Below are positions 9,293 through 17,434 of a DNA stretch of 64,000 bases, in pieces; position 1 is the first letter of the stretch; each line of letters starts with the position of its first letter. The notes beneath the pieces were generated by a model, which saw only the letters and a list, made by a program, of their open reading frames with translations, was not told where the DNA came from and ran no database searches. The stretch spans positions 26,389 to 90,388 of the forward strand of contig CAJOIF010000022.1 of the NCBI GenBank assembly GCA_905234765.1, given 5' to 3'. The position numbers were made by a program, and so were the translations under genes. Source of the stretch: an uncultured Bacteroidales bacterium (GTDB taxonomy: Bacteria; Bacteroidota; Bacteroidia; Bacteroidales; F082).

Positions 9293-10563
9293 CAGTGGGA
9301 ATTCACTGTAGAATAGCCAATCAACTCGTCGTATCCCTTGAGGGCGTTGTAAAAGTAGAAATAAAGCTTATAAACGTTGTTGGTCTCCCAGAAGTTGCCT
9401 GCGGTCAAGTCGGTTTGCGCCACGCCTGTCTTTCGGTCGACGGTGACAAACATGAAGTTGTAATAGCCTTGTTTCAGCACCATCGAACAGGTATAGCCAT
9501 GCAAGCGCATATCGTAGGTCATGCGGTTGCTGTCGTCGAAGCACCAGTCGTTGAGGGCTCCCATGATATACATGTCTTCATGTGTCAGCGGCACATCGCA
9601 TTTGTAGAAGAAATTGACACGGGAATAGTCGGCTTCGGTTGCGTTGTCCAAATTCTCGTTCTCGACGTAGACAAACTTCTCACCATGGATGTCTTCGTAG
9701 CTGGAATAGGCCTTCCGTGCCCGCGATTCACAGGTGGCGATATCGATTTCCCACATCTCATCGGTCTGCCGCATCCGAGCCAGGTTTTCTGACTGGAAAA
9801 GAAAGTTGCTGGTGTTGAAACGCCTGTATTGGTTGCCCCCTTCGAAAACCGTTCTGGGGTTGTGCTCAAACGAGATGTAGTCGGGATAGACATAGGTAGG
9901 CTTCAGCCCCACGACGGCATTATCCCAACGTCCATTCTGCCGGATAGTCAGATAACTGAACTGCTGGGTGTTTCCCGTAAGATAATGGCTCATATTCACC
10001 TTGATGTCAAGCTGTTGATGGGTATCCGTCAGTTCGAGTTCGTCAGGATAGCGCGGCAAAGTGGCAGCAATATGCGTTTTTTCGTCCACCACCATAAAAC
10101 GACGGGTGAAATACAGATCGTTCCAGTCATCACCAAAAACGATTAAAAGATAATTTCCTGAAATAAGCGGCCTCATGTCTTCTTTCGGAAACTGCAACTG
10201 ATAGTTGGCGTATTCCACCAAGGTATTGCGCGAAAAGGCGTAGTCGTCCAAACGGTCGGAATCGAAACCCGAGGCATACTGCATCCGTTGGATGTCGGTA
10301 GGCTGCCAGTCGTGGGTGCAATGGATAAAGGTGTAATTCAACACCTCACCCCGCCCACCAATGAGGTCGAATGACAAGGTGAGCCTTTCCATCATGTCCT
10401 CCAACGGAACGATTGGTTCGTTCATTTGATTGTCGTCGGCATAAAGCAATACCGTCTGCACCTCAGGGCGATAGTTGATATCGCCACAAGGCAGGTTAAA
10501 CTCCTGTGCGAAAAGGCCCGCCGCAAGGCAAAGTACGCATAATAATAAGGTAACTCTTTTCAT
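9292..10563 (-). CDS. DUF5103 domain exported protein
   Basis: This 423-aa protein belongs to the DUF5103 family, widely conserved in Bacteroidota and of unknown function. A signal peptide (MKRVTLLLCVLCLAAGLFAQ) is followed by the typical opening of the family, in which a predicted beta-strand region (PEVQTVLLYADDNQMNEP) gives way to LTLSFDLIGG and NYTFIHCTHDWQPTD. The later block FFYKCDVPLTHEDMYIMGALNDW resembles a carbohydrate-binding starch-like fold; this is inference. The ATG at 10563 is preferred over an upstream in-frame TTG. It has its own -7 box. It is not part of a recognisable pathway here. Confidence 0.85.
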   Translation of the reverse strand: MKRVTLLLCVLCLAAGLFAQEFNLPCGDINYRPEVQTVLLYADDNQMNEPIVPLEDMMERLTLSFDLIGGRGEVLNYTFIHCTHDWQPTDIQRMQYASGFDSDRLDDYAFSRNTLVEYANYQLQFPKEDMRPLISGNYLLIVFGDDWNDLYFTRRFMVVDEKTHIAATLPRYPDELELTDTHQQLDIKVNMSHYLTGNTQQFSYLTIRQNGRWDNAVVGLKPTYVYPDYISFEHNPRTVFEGGNQYRRFNTSNFLFQSENLARMRQTDEMWEIDIATCESRARKAYSSYEDIHGEKFVYVENENLDNATEADYSRVNFFYKCDVPLTHEDMYIMGALNDWCFDDSNRMTYDMRLHGYTCSMVLKQGYYNFMFVTVDRKTGVAQTDLTAGNFWETNNVYKLYFYFYNALKGYDELIGYSTVNSH

Positions 10564-10580
10564 TTGGATCAATTATACGG

Positions 10581-10588
10581 CAAAAATA
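10581..10588 (-). promoter_or_regulatory. -7 box TATTTTTG for the DUF5103 gene
   Basis: The sequence matches TAnnTTTG 18 bp upstream of the ATG. A TTG lies 18 bp further upstream, inside the terminator of the preceding gene. Confidence 0.6.
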
Positions 10589-10591
10589 ACA

Positions 10592-10619
10592 AAAAAAGCC
10601 GTTTTTCAACGGCTTTTTT
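10592..10619 (-). terminator. Intrinsic terminator of greA-hit
   Basis: The stem AAAAAAGCCGTT/AACGGCTTTTTT has a 4-nt loop, directly after the HIT stop codon; on the minus strand it ends in a T-run. Confidence 0.9.
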
Positions 10620-10620
10620 C

Positions 10621-11013
10621 TCAAAGTTGTTCCACAATGCGTCGTTGCACATCAACAAACTCTTCCTGTGTCAAGTGGACGTGTTCCTTCTTGAAGTCCA
10701 AGTCACCTTCCTGGGTGATCGGGATGAGGTGGATATGGGCGTGAGGCACTTCCAATCCGATGACGGCCACGCCGATGCGTTTGCAAGGCACGGCTTTTTC
10801 GATGGCCTTAGCCACCTTCTTGGCAAAAACCATCATGGCGGCAATCTCCTCGTCGCTGAGGGAGAAGAGATAGTCAGTCTCACGCTTGGGAATCACCAAG
10901 GTATGGCCTTTCATCACGGGATTGATGTCCAAAAAGGCGAAGAATTGTTCGTCTTCGGCAATCTTATAGCAAGGGATTTCTCCTTTTACGATTTTCGAAA
11001 AAATGGTAGCCAT
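10621..11013 (-). CDS. HIT family nucleotide-binding hydrolase
   Basis: This small cytosolic protein (130 aa) of the histidine-triad superfamily probably hydrolyses nucleoside phosphoramidates or related adenylylated compounds (Hint branch). It has the opening CIFSKIV-like block as TIFSKIVKGEIPCYKIAED, the strand GHTLVIPKRE, and the catalytic triad motif HAHIHLIPI at residues 91-99 with His 91, 93 and 95. Its start lies 11 bp after the greA stop, so the two are co-transcribed and end at the terminator immediately downstream. Exact substrate cannot be read from sequence. Confidence 0.93.
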   Translation of the reverse strand: MATIFSKIVKGEIPCYKIAEDEQFFAFLDINPVMKGHTLVIPKRETDYLFSLSDEEIAAMMVFAKKVAKAIEKAVPCKRIGVAVIGLEVPHAHIHLIPITQEGDLDFKKEHVHLTQEEFVDVQRRIVEQL

Positions 11014-11024
11014 ATCAGTAGGAA

Positions 11025-11498
11025 TTATCGGGTGATTTCAAGCACTTCAAACTGCATCTTTCCGGCTGGCACCATGATTTCGGCCATGTCGCCCACCTGC
11101 TTGCCGAGCAAGCCTTTCCCAATGGGAGAGTTGATGGAAATCTTACCCTCCTTAAAGTTGGCTTCCTTTTCGGGAACGATGGCATAGGTCATCACCATAT
11201 TGTTCTTGGTGTTCTTGATCTTAACCGTTGAATACAGCAAAACCTTGGAAGTATCCATCTTCGACTCGTCGAGTACGCGAGCGTTGAAGATCAGTTCCTG
11301 TAGCTCGGCAATCTTGGCTTCAAGCAGGCCTTGAGCCTCCTTTGCGGCGTCGTATTCGGCGTTCTCAGAGAGGTCGCCTTTGTCACGGGCTTCCTGGATG
11401 GCCAAGACGATGCGCGGACGCTCACGCAGGATGAGGTCGTCAAGCTCGTCTTTCAGTTTCTGCAACCCTTCTTGGGTAAAGTATTTTATCTCTGACAT
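11025..11498 (-). CDS. greA: Transcription elongation factor GreA
   Basis: GreA (157 aa) enters the secondary channel of RNA polymerase and stimulates cleavage of backtracked RNA. Residues 1-75 form the coiled coil, with the acidic tip DKGDLSENAEYDAAKEAQ that positions catalytic Mg2+; residues 80-157 form the FKBP-like domain with SPIGKGLLGKQVGD. Length and motifs are those of the family. It is the first gene of a greA-hit pair. Its leader carries an intrinsic-terminator hairpin between the probable promoter and the ATG, which suggests attenuation. Confidence 0.97.
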   Translation of the reverse strand: MSEIKYFTQEGLQKLKDELDDLILRERPRIVLAIQEARDKGDLSENAEYDAAKEAQGLLEAKIAELQELIFNARVLDESKMDTSKVLLYSTVKIKNTKNNMVMTYAIVPEKEANFKEGKISINSPIGKGLLGKQVGDMAEIMVPAGKMQFEVLEITR

Positions 11499-11526
11499 GA
11501 TTATGTGTTTTGTTTCAAAAAAGCGT

Positions 11527-11562
11527 CAAAAAAGGAGACCCTTACCGAGATAAGGGTCTTCC
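11527..11562 (-). terminator. Intrinsic terminator/attenuator in the greA leader
   Basis: On the minus strand AGACCCTTA pairs with TAAGGGTCT across a 6-nt loop, followed by CC and a TTTTTT run. It can end the TonB/T9SS/PorV operon, but it also lies downstream of the probable greA -7 box. Confidence 0.8.
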
Positions 11563-11577
11563 TTGGGTTTGAGGCTG

Positions 11578-11585
11578 CAAAGATA
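11578..11585 (-). promoter_or_regulatory. Probable greA -7 box TATCTTTG
   Basis: The sequence is a full TAnnTTTG match about 80 bp upstream of the greA ATG. No TTG at the right distance is seen. Transcripts starting here would cross the terminator hairpin at 11527-11562. Confidence 0.5.
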
Positions 11586-11614
11586 CGAATTCTTTTTGAA
11601 ATCGTGTCTTTTTA

Positions 11615-12700
11615 TCAGAAAATAATTCTGGCGCCCACCGTGTGTGTGCCTTTGAAGGTGTAGGTGTCTCTGAAGGAGTAGTCGATGGCAATCTTCATGC
11701 CGTTCTCCTTATCCTTGGTGAGAGGAGCCTGCACGGTCATACCGGCGCTGAGGCCACGGTTGACGTTCATGCACTCGTCGTTGCCTTCCACACCGCCTTT
11801 GGCCCAGATACCGTCCTCGTAGGTATAGCCGGCACGGACCATAAGGATCTCTCTCCAGCCGTATTCAAGACCGAGGGTCACTTGGTCTTTAGTGAAGGCG
11901 TTGGAGGCAAAGTTTCCGGCAAACGTCAGGCGGTTCGATTCACCCATCATCCAGTCGTAGGCGGCTGCGATGCTCAACTGCGTGGGCAGTTCGAATTCAT
12001 CAGCACGTTGCACGACAGTGAACTGGTTCTCGCTGCTCTGAACGAGCCATGCCTTGTATGACAAACCGTCGCCCGAATATTTCATCGTGGGTCCGATGTT
12101 CTTCAGGGTGATGCCGAAGTGAACATTGTCATAAGGACCGGTGACATACTGGATGCCAGCGTCCAAAGCGACGCCAACACCGCTCATATCCTTGATGGAC
12201 TCGCTGATGATCTTCAAGTTGAAACCACCACTGATGCTGTTGGAGAACGACCTCGAGAAAGCGAGGTTGATGTTCATCAGGTTGGGCTTGAAGGTACCGA
12301 GCACATTGGGGTCAGGGTTATCATAGGTCGTAATCGGAATCTCGCCGATGCTGAAGCTCATCATCGAGAGGCCGATGACATTCGACTCACCGATACGGGC
12401 CAAGACACCAAACGAAGCGATGCTCACGTCGGCACCATGCAGCCAATCGGTGTAGCTGAAGTTGAGTTCGAGCTTTTTGCAGGAGGTGATACCAGCAACG
12501 TTGCCGAACATGGCATCAAGGCCATGGACTTTCGACATACCGGCATTGCCCCAGCCTGAAGAGGCTGCCCAAGGGTTGATCAGCAACTGGGCGGCACCGG
12601 CCTGGCCTGAACGGTCCTTATTACCCGCAAACGCTTGCGGAGCAGTCAATCCAAGAAGGATTGCCATACTCAATACGATATATCTAAATGATTTCTTCAT
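11615..12700 (-). CDS. PorV/PorQ family outer-membrane barrel
   Basis: This 361-aa protein is a FadL-like beta-barrel of the PorV/PorQ group. It has a signal peptide ending around QAFAGNKDRS, followed by the family's opening block GAAQLLINPWAASSGWGNAG and then NVAGIT, regular amphipathic strands, and a C-terminal strand ending RIIF with an aromatic last residue, as in outer-membrane barrels. In T9SS, PorV is the shuttle and attachment factor that receives sorting-domain proteins from the translocon. The gene is last in an operon with the 1553-aa T9SS-type protein (36-bp gap) and the TonB receptor, which suggests this copy is a dedicated partner of that protein rather than the general PorV. 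That last point is inference. Confidence 0.85.
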   Translation of the reverse strand: MKKSFRYIVLSMAILLGLTAPQAFAGNKDRSGQAGAAQLLINPWAASSGWGNAGMSKVHGLDAMFGNVAGITSCKKLELNFSYTDWLHGADVSIASFGVLARIGESNVIGLSMMSFSIGEIPITTYDNPDPNVLGTFKPNLMNINLAFSRSFSNSISGGFNLKIISESIKDMSGVGVALDAGIQYVTGPYDNVHFGITLKNIGPTMKYSGDGLSYKAWLVQSSENQFTVVQRADEFELPTQLSIAAAYDWMMGESNRLTFAGNFASNAFTKDQVTLGLEYGWREILMVRAGYTYEDGIWAKGGVEGNDECMNVNRGLSAGMTVQAPLTKDKENGMKIAIDYSFRDTYTFKGTHTVGARIIF

Positions 12701-12736
12701 GATACTTACATTTAATGGTTAGCAAATCCTTTGATT

Positions 12737-15700
12737 TTAGAATGTGTTCAGGTCAACTTTACGCATAGCTCCATAGAACTTGATGACTCTTTCGCTACCA
12801 CTAGTGTAGTCCTTGATGTGAATCAGGTAGAAACCACTGGCGATAGGCGTATTGGCAAAGTTGGTCAAATCCCAATCAATGCTCGGGTCGTCATTGTCCT
12901 TGTTGAACTGACGGATCTTATTACCGTTCAGCGTGTAGATAGTCACAAGACACTTGTTAGGCAGGTTGGCAATCTTAACCCTATTGGACAGTGCGTTTCC
13001 TTCATACGGGTCGTATGCATAGTAAGGATTCGGCACCACCGTGATGAGGTTAAGGTCTTCTTCCGTCTTCGTCTCATCATTGAAGGTCGGGGTTTGACCC
13101 TTGATGGAGAAACGATACTTAGGATAGAGGTTGTTGATCGTCAACTCCTCAACGTTGGTCTGAAGCTTGTGTCCATAACCTTGGGCATAAGGCTTGGCCA
13201 AACGGATACGGATACGGCAATCATTGCCTGCGGGCAACCAGTCTTCGCCTTCAACACCCATCGGCATACCCACCCATTGGACAAGCTTGTAGAACTCATA
13301 GTTGAAGGTACCTGCCACGTTGGCTTGAGGATAGTTCTGGATGTAATTAAAGGTCTTGTACAAGCGGGCACCAGCATCGTAAGCCGGGCAAGTGAAATCA
13401 GTATAAGGAGTGCTGGGCATCAAATCTCTGACGGAGTCATTACGATAGATGTAGACATAGTGCTTACCACCAAAGACCGGCATTGCATCAGTGCCACGGA
13501 ACAGGACGGGATCATACTCCTGAGCGGAAGCATCCTCGGCCTCAACCGTCGTCTTCTTCAATTGCGGAGGATTGAAGAGCATGTCGCGACCGTTCAAGTC
13601 TTCCAGATAGGAGTCTTCACCGAAGGCAACATTCAGACGCATACCCGTTTCCACATCGATGACATAACCTGGGAACCAACCCATGCCTTGTGCAGCGATG
13701 TAGTTAGGAGCGGTCGGGTCGTTGCTGCCCTCATAGTCCTCATAGTTGCCCGGGAGCGATCTGCCACGACGGTCAACAGAGGCGTGCTTACGGAGGAAGA
13801 ATCTTCTGGCCTTACCTTCAGCCAGTTTCTCGTCCATACACATCTCGATGACGGGGCAACGGGTCCAGAGGTTGGTGTCGGAGGTAAACACGATATCGAT
13901 GCTGGCAGTCATGGGGAAGTGTTCATTCACCATGGCTTCTCTAGCATTGACCGGACCAGGGTTGGCAGCAAAGCTTTGACCATTCTGGGAGCAGAGCAAC
14001 CAAGGAGCCCAAGTGCCATGAGCGATATTCTCAAAATTCGAGTTCGGGTCCCAAGGCTTGTTGATACCAAAGCCGTAGGTCGACGACATCGCACCAAAGT
14101 CATTGTTTGAAGAATTCTCGGTGTCGACATAGGAGCCGGAACGGATCCAGTTCAAGGCCGAAGCAGCACCATCAACTGCATTGTCGCAGTCACGGATACC
14201 ATCGAGCCACGGATGCTCGGGATCGTCAAATTCGACAGAGGAAGTGATGAAACCATTGTTGGTGGCCAACACCGCTTCAACGGCAACAGAGTCATTGTCG
14301 TGTAACACCTTACCGATTCTGAGACGACCAAATTCGAAAGGCTGCTCAACCGTGACAGAGATACCGCGGTCGATGAACATCTTTTCGTCGCCGTAAACGG
14401 TGGTGGTGTCACTCATAATAGGAGCATCATCGGAGTTAAGGTCTTTCAAATACCAGTGGGAGACCATACGCATAGCAGAGTCACCAAACACCTGAGCCTG
14501 TCCAGTCACTTTTTGATTGTAGAACGGATACAGGGTGTCGAACCAGAGTTCATAGTCGGTAGAGACCACATTCAACGGGTCGATGATCTTCACACCGATA
14601 GGACCGTAACCAGCCTTATAAGTCGGGTGATAATCGACAGGATATTTCTCATCACCGAAGAGGGTGGTAGAATCGATGGGGCCCTTGCTGAGGATGTTGG
14701 CAACGGTCTCGTCGCTCAGTTCGAGTTCATTACCACCATTGCCGAGACCCACGATACGGGTGATGGAAGGTTGGTCGCCATAGGCAGCGTTCAGCACCGT
14801 ACCGTTGATGATCTTGTGAGGAACAGCGGTGTAGCACTGGATGTTCTTACGGCCTTCGAGGTAAGGCTTCTGTTGACCGAAGAGGCCGAGCTCATCGCCA
14901 GGCTCCTGCGAATAGGGCAGATAGTTGTTGTAGGCGTAAGCCACTGCCATATAATAATAGGTCTTGTGGTTGATAAGGGCCGGGTTGTCGCCCGATGCGA
15001 ACTTGTCTTCCGTCACCACAAAGCTGTGGGTAATGCCAGCATCGCCACCATCCACCTTCAGAGAAGGAACACGGGCTTGGATGGCATCGTCATAGTTATA
15101 GTTGACCAGACGTGAGACGTTGTTCTTGATATCGCACTGGAAGACCAGACGAGCCTTATCGGTGTTGTCAAGTTCGTCAGCGCCCACCTCGGCATTGGCC
15201 AACTGATATACTTTGTAACCTTCGAAACGATAGTAACGGTCATACAGAACTTCCGTGGTTGTCACCGTCGGGATGAGGCTCTGCAGGGTGTCATGTTCGC
15301 AACCCACTTGGCAGTAGATGGTGTCATACAGAGTACCGTCAATTCCGTGCGGGATATAGAGGACGGTGTCAACACCATTGAGGGTGCATTCGATGGTATC
15401 CAGAGGACCATTGGGATCGTAGTTGTGAGGATACAGGAACAGGGTATCGACGCAGTTCACAAGAGCAGGCACCTCAGCATAGGTGGTCACCGACTCCACT
15501 CTCGAGGTCGGGATTTCGGGATCGAGCTCGATGTAACCTTCCTTATAGTTATTGGAGATAGCGGAGTTCGACAGATAGATGATGAGTTGCTGGTCGAGTT
15601 CGCGGATGGTCAGGTCAGGAGCGTTAGGACCGTCGATGACCTTGAAGCAGTTGTCGAACAGTGCTTGGCACTTATCGTCAACCACGCGGAGCAATTCAAC

Positions 15701-17398
15701 GGAAGCCCAGGCACCGCCGGAAGTGGCACGAGCCCACGGCACACCGAAGGTGATGTAGTTGACAGCACCGGGTTCAAGGGTGAAGGGGCCTGCCGACTGC
15801 ATGAAACGACGGTCATCGGGAGCGTTCTTACACTGCTCTTCCGTCCAATAGAGACCGCCAGTGTTGAAACCGCCACCAGGCATATCACCATGCGTACCCC
15901 AGTTCCACGGGTCAGAATCGCCAGGGAACATGAAGTCGCACTCGGGACCGACCAAATCGCTACCCGAGAAGGCGTTGCCGCCGTACTTCATCTTGGCACC
16001 GTTCTTCCAAATACCACGCAGGTAGTTGTAGTATTGAGGAGCCGTCGACGGGTCACCGTTATCGGCGGAGCTGTTGTTGTGGTACACGAAACGGCGCATA
16101 CCGAAACGTTCATCGTCAACGATGCCGTTTCCGAAGTTCACGCCATTGATGCTTTCGTCAACAATCTGAGTGCGGTTCACCGTGTCGTAGATAATCTCCA
16201 GAGTGTCGTTGGTGACAGGGTCAAGGACGACATCATGGATTTCCAGTTCAAAGACATACTTGGGGTTGTCGAGACCATCGGGATCCATATAAGGACCTTG
16301 GAAGAAGTCGATACCGATCGCAGGAGGTTGGCTACCGTAGGCTTCGGGTTCACCGCTACCGTCAGTAGCAGAACCGTTATAGCCGTAACCCAAACCACGC
16401 TCAACATCGCAACCGACGTAGTCGTCCTTGGCATAACCGAGGTCAACGTCAGTCCAAGGCGAGAAGTAGGTACCCGTCAAGGTATAGGTTGAACGGTTGA
16501 TGATCTCGTAGCTGTAGAAAGTCATGTTGTTGATTTCGTCGTTGGTGGAGAAGCCGAAAGCCTGGGCACGGACTTCAATACCAATGGCCTGACCGCCAGA
16601 CTCGGTGTGGGAGTTACCTTTATCATTAAAGATCCACCACAAGGTTTGGTCGCCTTTCAGCACCTGGTCGGCAAGCAACGAACCGTGGATAGAGCCTTCG
16701 ATTTCCTCATCCATGGTCGGAATCTTGGTGTGGCACAATTCGTTGTTGATGTCATAGTAGGGATAATCACCCTGGCTCGGGTCGTAATGGCCATCACCGT
16801 CGCGATCGAAGAAAGGAGCCAAGTATTGGCTGATGCCGACATCCTCGCTTGTAGGATGAGCGGGCCAGTTCTGGATGATGGAGGGGATGGTATAGCCCTG
16901 AACAGGATGACCTTGGTCGTCAAGGTGAGCGAGGAAGTCGTCAACCTCGGCGCGGGTGATCTTGAAAATCTTGTCCCAACGGGCGCAAACATCGGCGGTG
17001 ATAGAAGCTCTACCATCGATGGTCAGAGGACCCGTGTAGTAGTCGTTACCGACTTGGCGGAAACGAAGGGCAGCACATTTCAACTGTTGGTTGACGTCGA
17101 CACCGGCAATCCAAAGGGAGCCAGCATAGAGCGACGTAGCAGCGCCGTTGGCGGGGATGAAGTACTTGGAGCCTACGCCTCCGGGCAGGTCCCACCACAT
17201 GTCACCACCTGAGTTGATACGTGTTTTCACATTGTTGATGTCCAACCATTCGAAGGACGAGGAAGGAGTACAACCGGCTGTTTGGGCGCGAAGGTTCTTG
17301 TTGCCCGTCTCTTCATAATGATAGATCTCAGCCTTTCCGGGAATCGCAGCACCCATAACGAGGAATGCCGCAACAATCACTTGAAATATATTCTTCAT
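12737..17398 (-). CDS. Very large exported protein with C-terminal T9SS-type domain
   Basis: This 1553-aa protein begins with a signal peptide (FLVMGAAIPGKAE). Close to residue 200 it has an acidic segment, FFDRDGDGHYDPSQGDYP, of the kind that binds Ca2+ in thrombospondin-type repeats. No catalytic domain is recognised. The last ~100 residues resemble the T9SS sorting fold: ITVVPNPYYAYDPYEGN, then LVTIYTLNGNKIRQF and GFYLIHIKDYTSGSERVIKFYGAM, but the chain continues for a few residues (RKVDLNTF) past the usual basic end. It is flanked by a TonB receptor upstream and a PorV/PorQ barrel downstream with 36-bp gaps on both sides. Proteins of this kind occur next to PorV-like barrels elsewhere in Bacteroidota; function is unknown. 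I infer a surface-exposed substrate-binding or adhesive role. Confidence 0.8.
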   Translation of the reverse strand: MKNIFQVIVAAFLVMGAAIPGKAEIYHYEETGNKNLRAQTAGCTPSSSFEWLDINNVKTRINSGGDMWWDLPGGVGSKYFIPANGAATSLYAGSLWIAGVDVNQQLKCAALRFRQVGNDYYTGPLTIDGRASITADVCARWDKIFKITRAEVDDFLAHLDDQGHPVQGYTIPSIIQNWPAHPTSEDVGISQYLAPFFDRDGDGHYDPSQGDYPYYDINNELCHTKIPTMDEEIEGSIHGSLLADQVLKGDQTLWWIFNDKGNSHTESGGQAIGIEVRAQAFGFSTNDEINNMTFYSYEIINRSTYTLTGTYFSPWTDVDLGYAKDDYVGCDVERGLGYGYNGSATDGSGEPEAYGSQPPAIGIDFFQGPYMDPDGLDNPKYVFELEIHDVVLDPVTNDTLEIIYDTVNRTQIVDESINGVNFGNGIVDDERFGMRRFVYHNNSSADNGDPSTAPQYYNYLRGIWKNGAKMKYGGNAFSGSDLVGPECDFMFPGDSDPWNWGTHGDMPGGGFNTGGLYWTEEQCKNAPDDRRFMQSAGPFTLEPGAVNYITFGVPWARATSGGAWASVELLRVVDDKCQALFDNCFKVIDGPNAPDLTIRELDQQLIIYLSNSAISNNYKEGYIELDPEIPTSRVESVTTYAEVPALVNCVDTLFLYPHNYDPNGPLDTIECTLNGVDTVLYIPHGIDGTLYDTIYCQVGCEHDTLQSLIPTVTTTEVLYDRYYRFEGYKVYQLANAEVGADELDNTDKARLVFQCDIKNNVSRLVNYNYDDAIQARVPSLKVDGGDAGITHSFVVTEDKFASGDNPALINHKTYYYMAVAYAYNNYLPYSQEPGDELGLFGQQKPYLEGRKNIQCYTAVPHKIINGTVLNAAYGDQPSITRIVGLGNGGNELELSDETVANILSKGPIDSTTLFGDEKYPVDYHPTYKAGYGPIGVKIIDPLNVVSTDYELWFDTLYPFYNQKVTGQAQVFGDSAMRMVSHWYLKDLNSDDAPIMSDTTTVYGDEKMFIDRGISVTVEQPFEFGRLRIGKVLHDNDSVAVEAVLATNNGFITSSVEFDDPEHPWLDGIRDCDNAVDGAASALNWIRSGSYVDTENSSNNDFGAMSSTYGFGINKPWDPNSNFENIAHGTWAPWLLCSQNGQSFAANPGPVNAREAMVNEHFPMTASIDIVFTSDTNLWTRCPVIEMCMDEKLAEGKARRFFLRKHASVDRRGRSLPGNYEDYEGSNDPTAPNYIAAQGMGWFPGYVIDVETGMRLNVAFGEDSYLEDLNGRDMLFNPPQLKKTTVEAEDASAQEYDPVLFRGTDAMPVFGGKHYVYIYRNDSVRDLMPSTPYTDFTCPAYDAGARLYKTFNYIQNYPQANVAGTFNYEFYKLVQWVGMPMGVEGEDWLPAGNDCRIRIRLAKPYAQGYGHKLQTNVEELTINNLYPKYRFSIKGQTPTFNDETKTEEDLNLITVVPNPYYAYDPYEGNALSNRVKIANLPNKCLVTIYTLNGNKIRQFNKDNDDPSIDWDLTNFANTPIASGFYLIHIKDYTSGSERVIKFYGAMRKVDLNTF

Positions 17399-17434
17399 AA
17401 TTCGTATATTTTTTCGTTTAGAACAATCTCGTCA

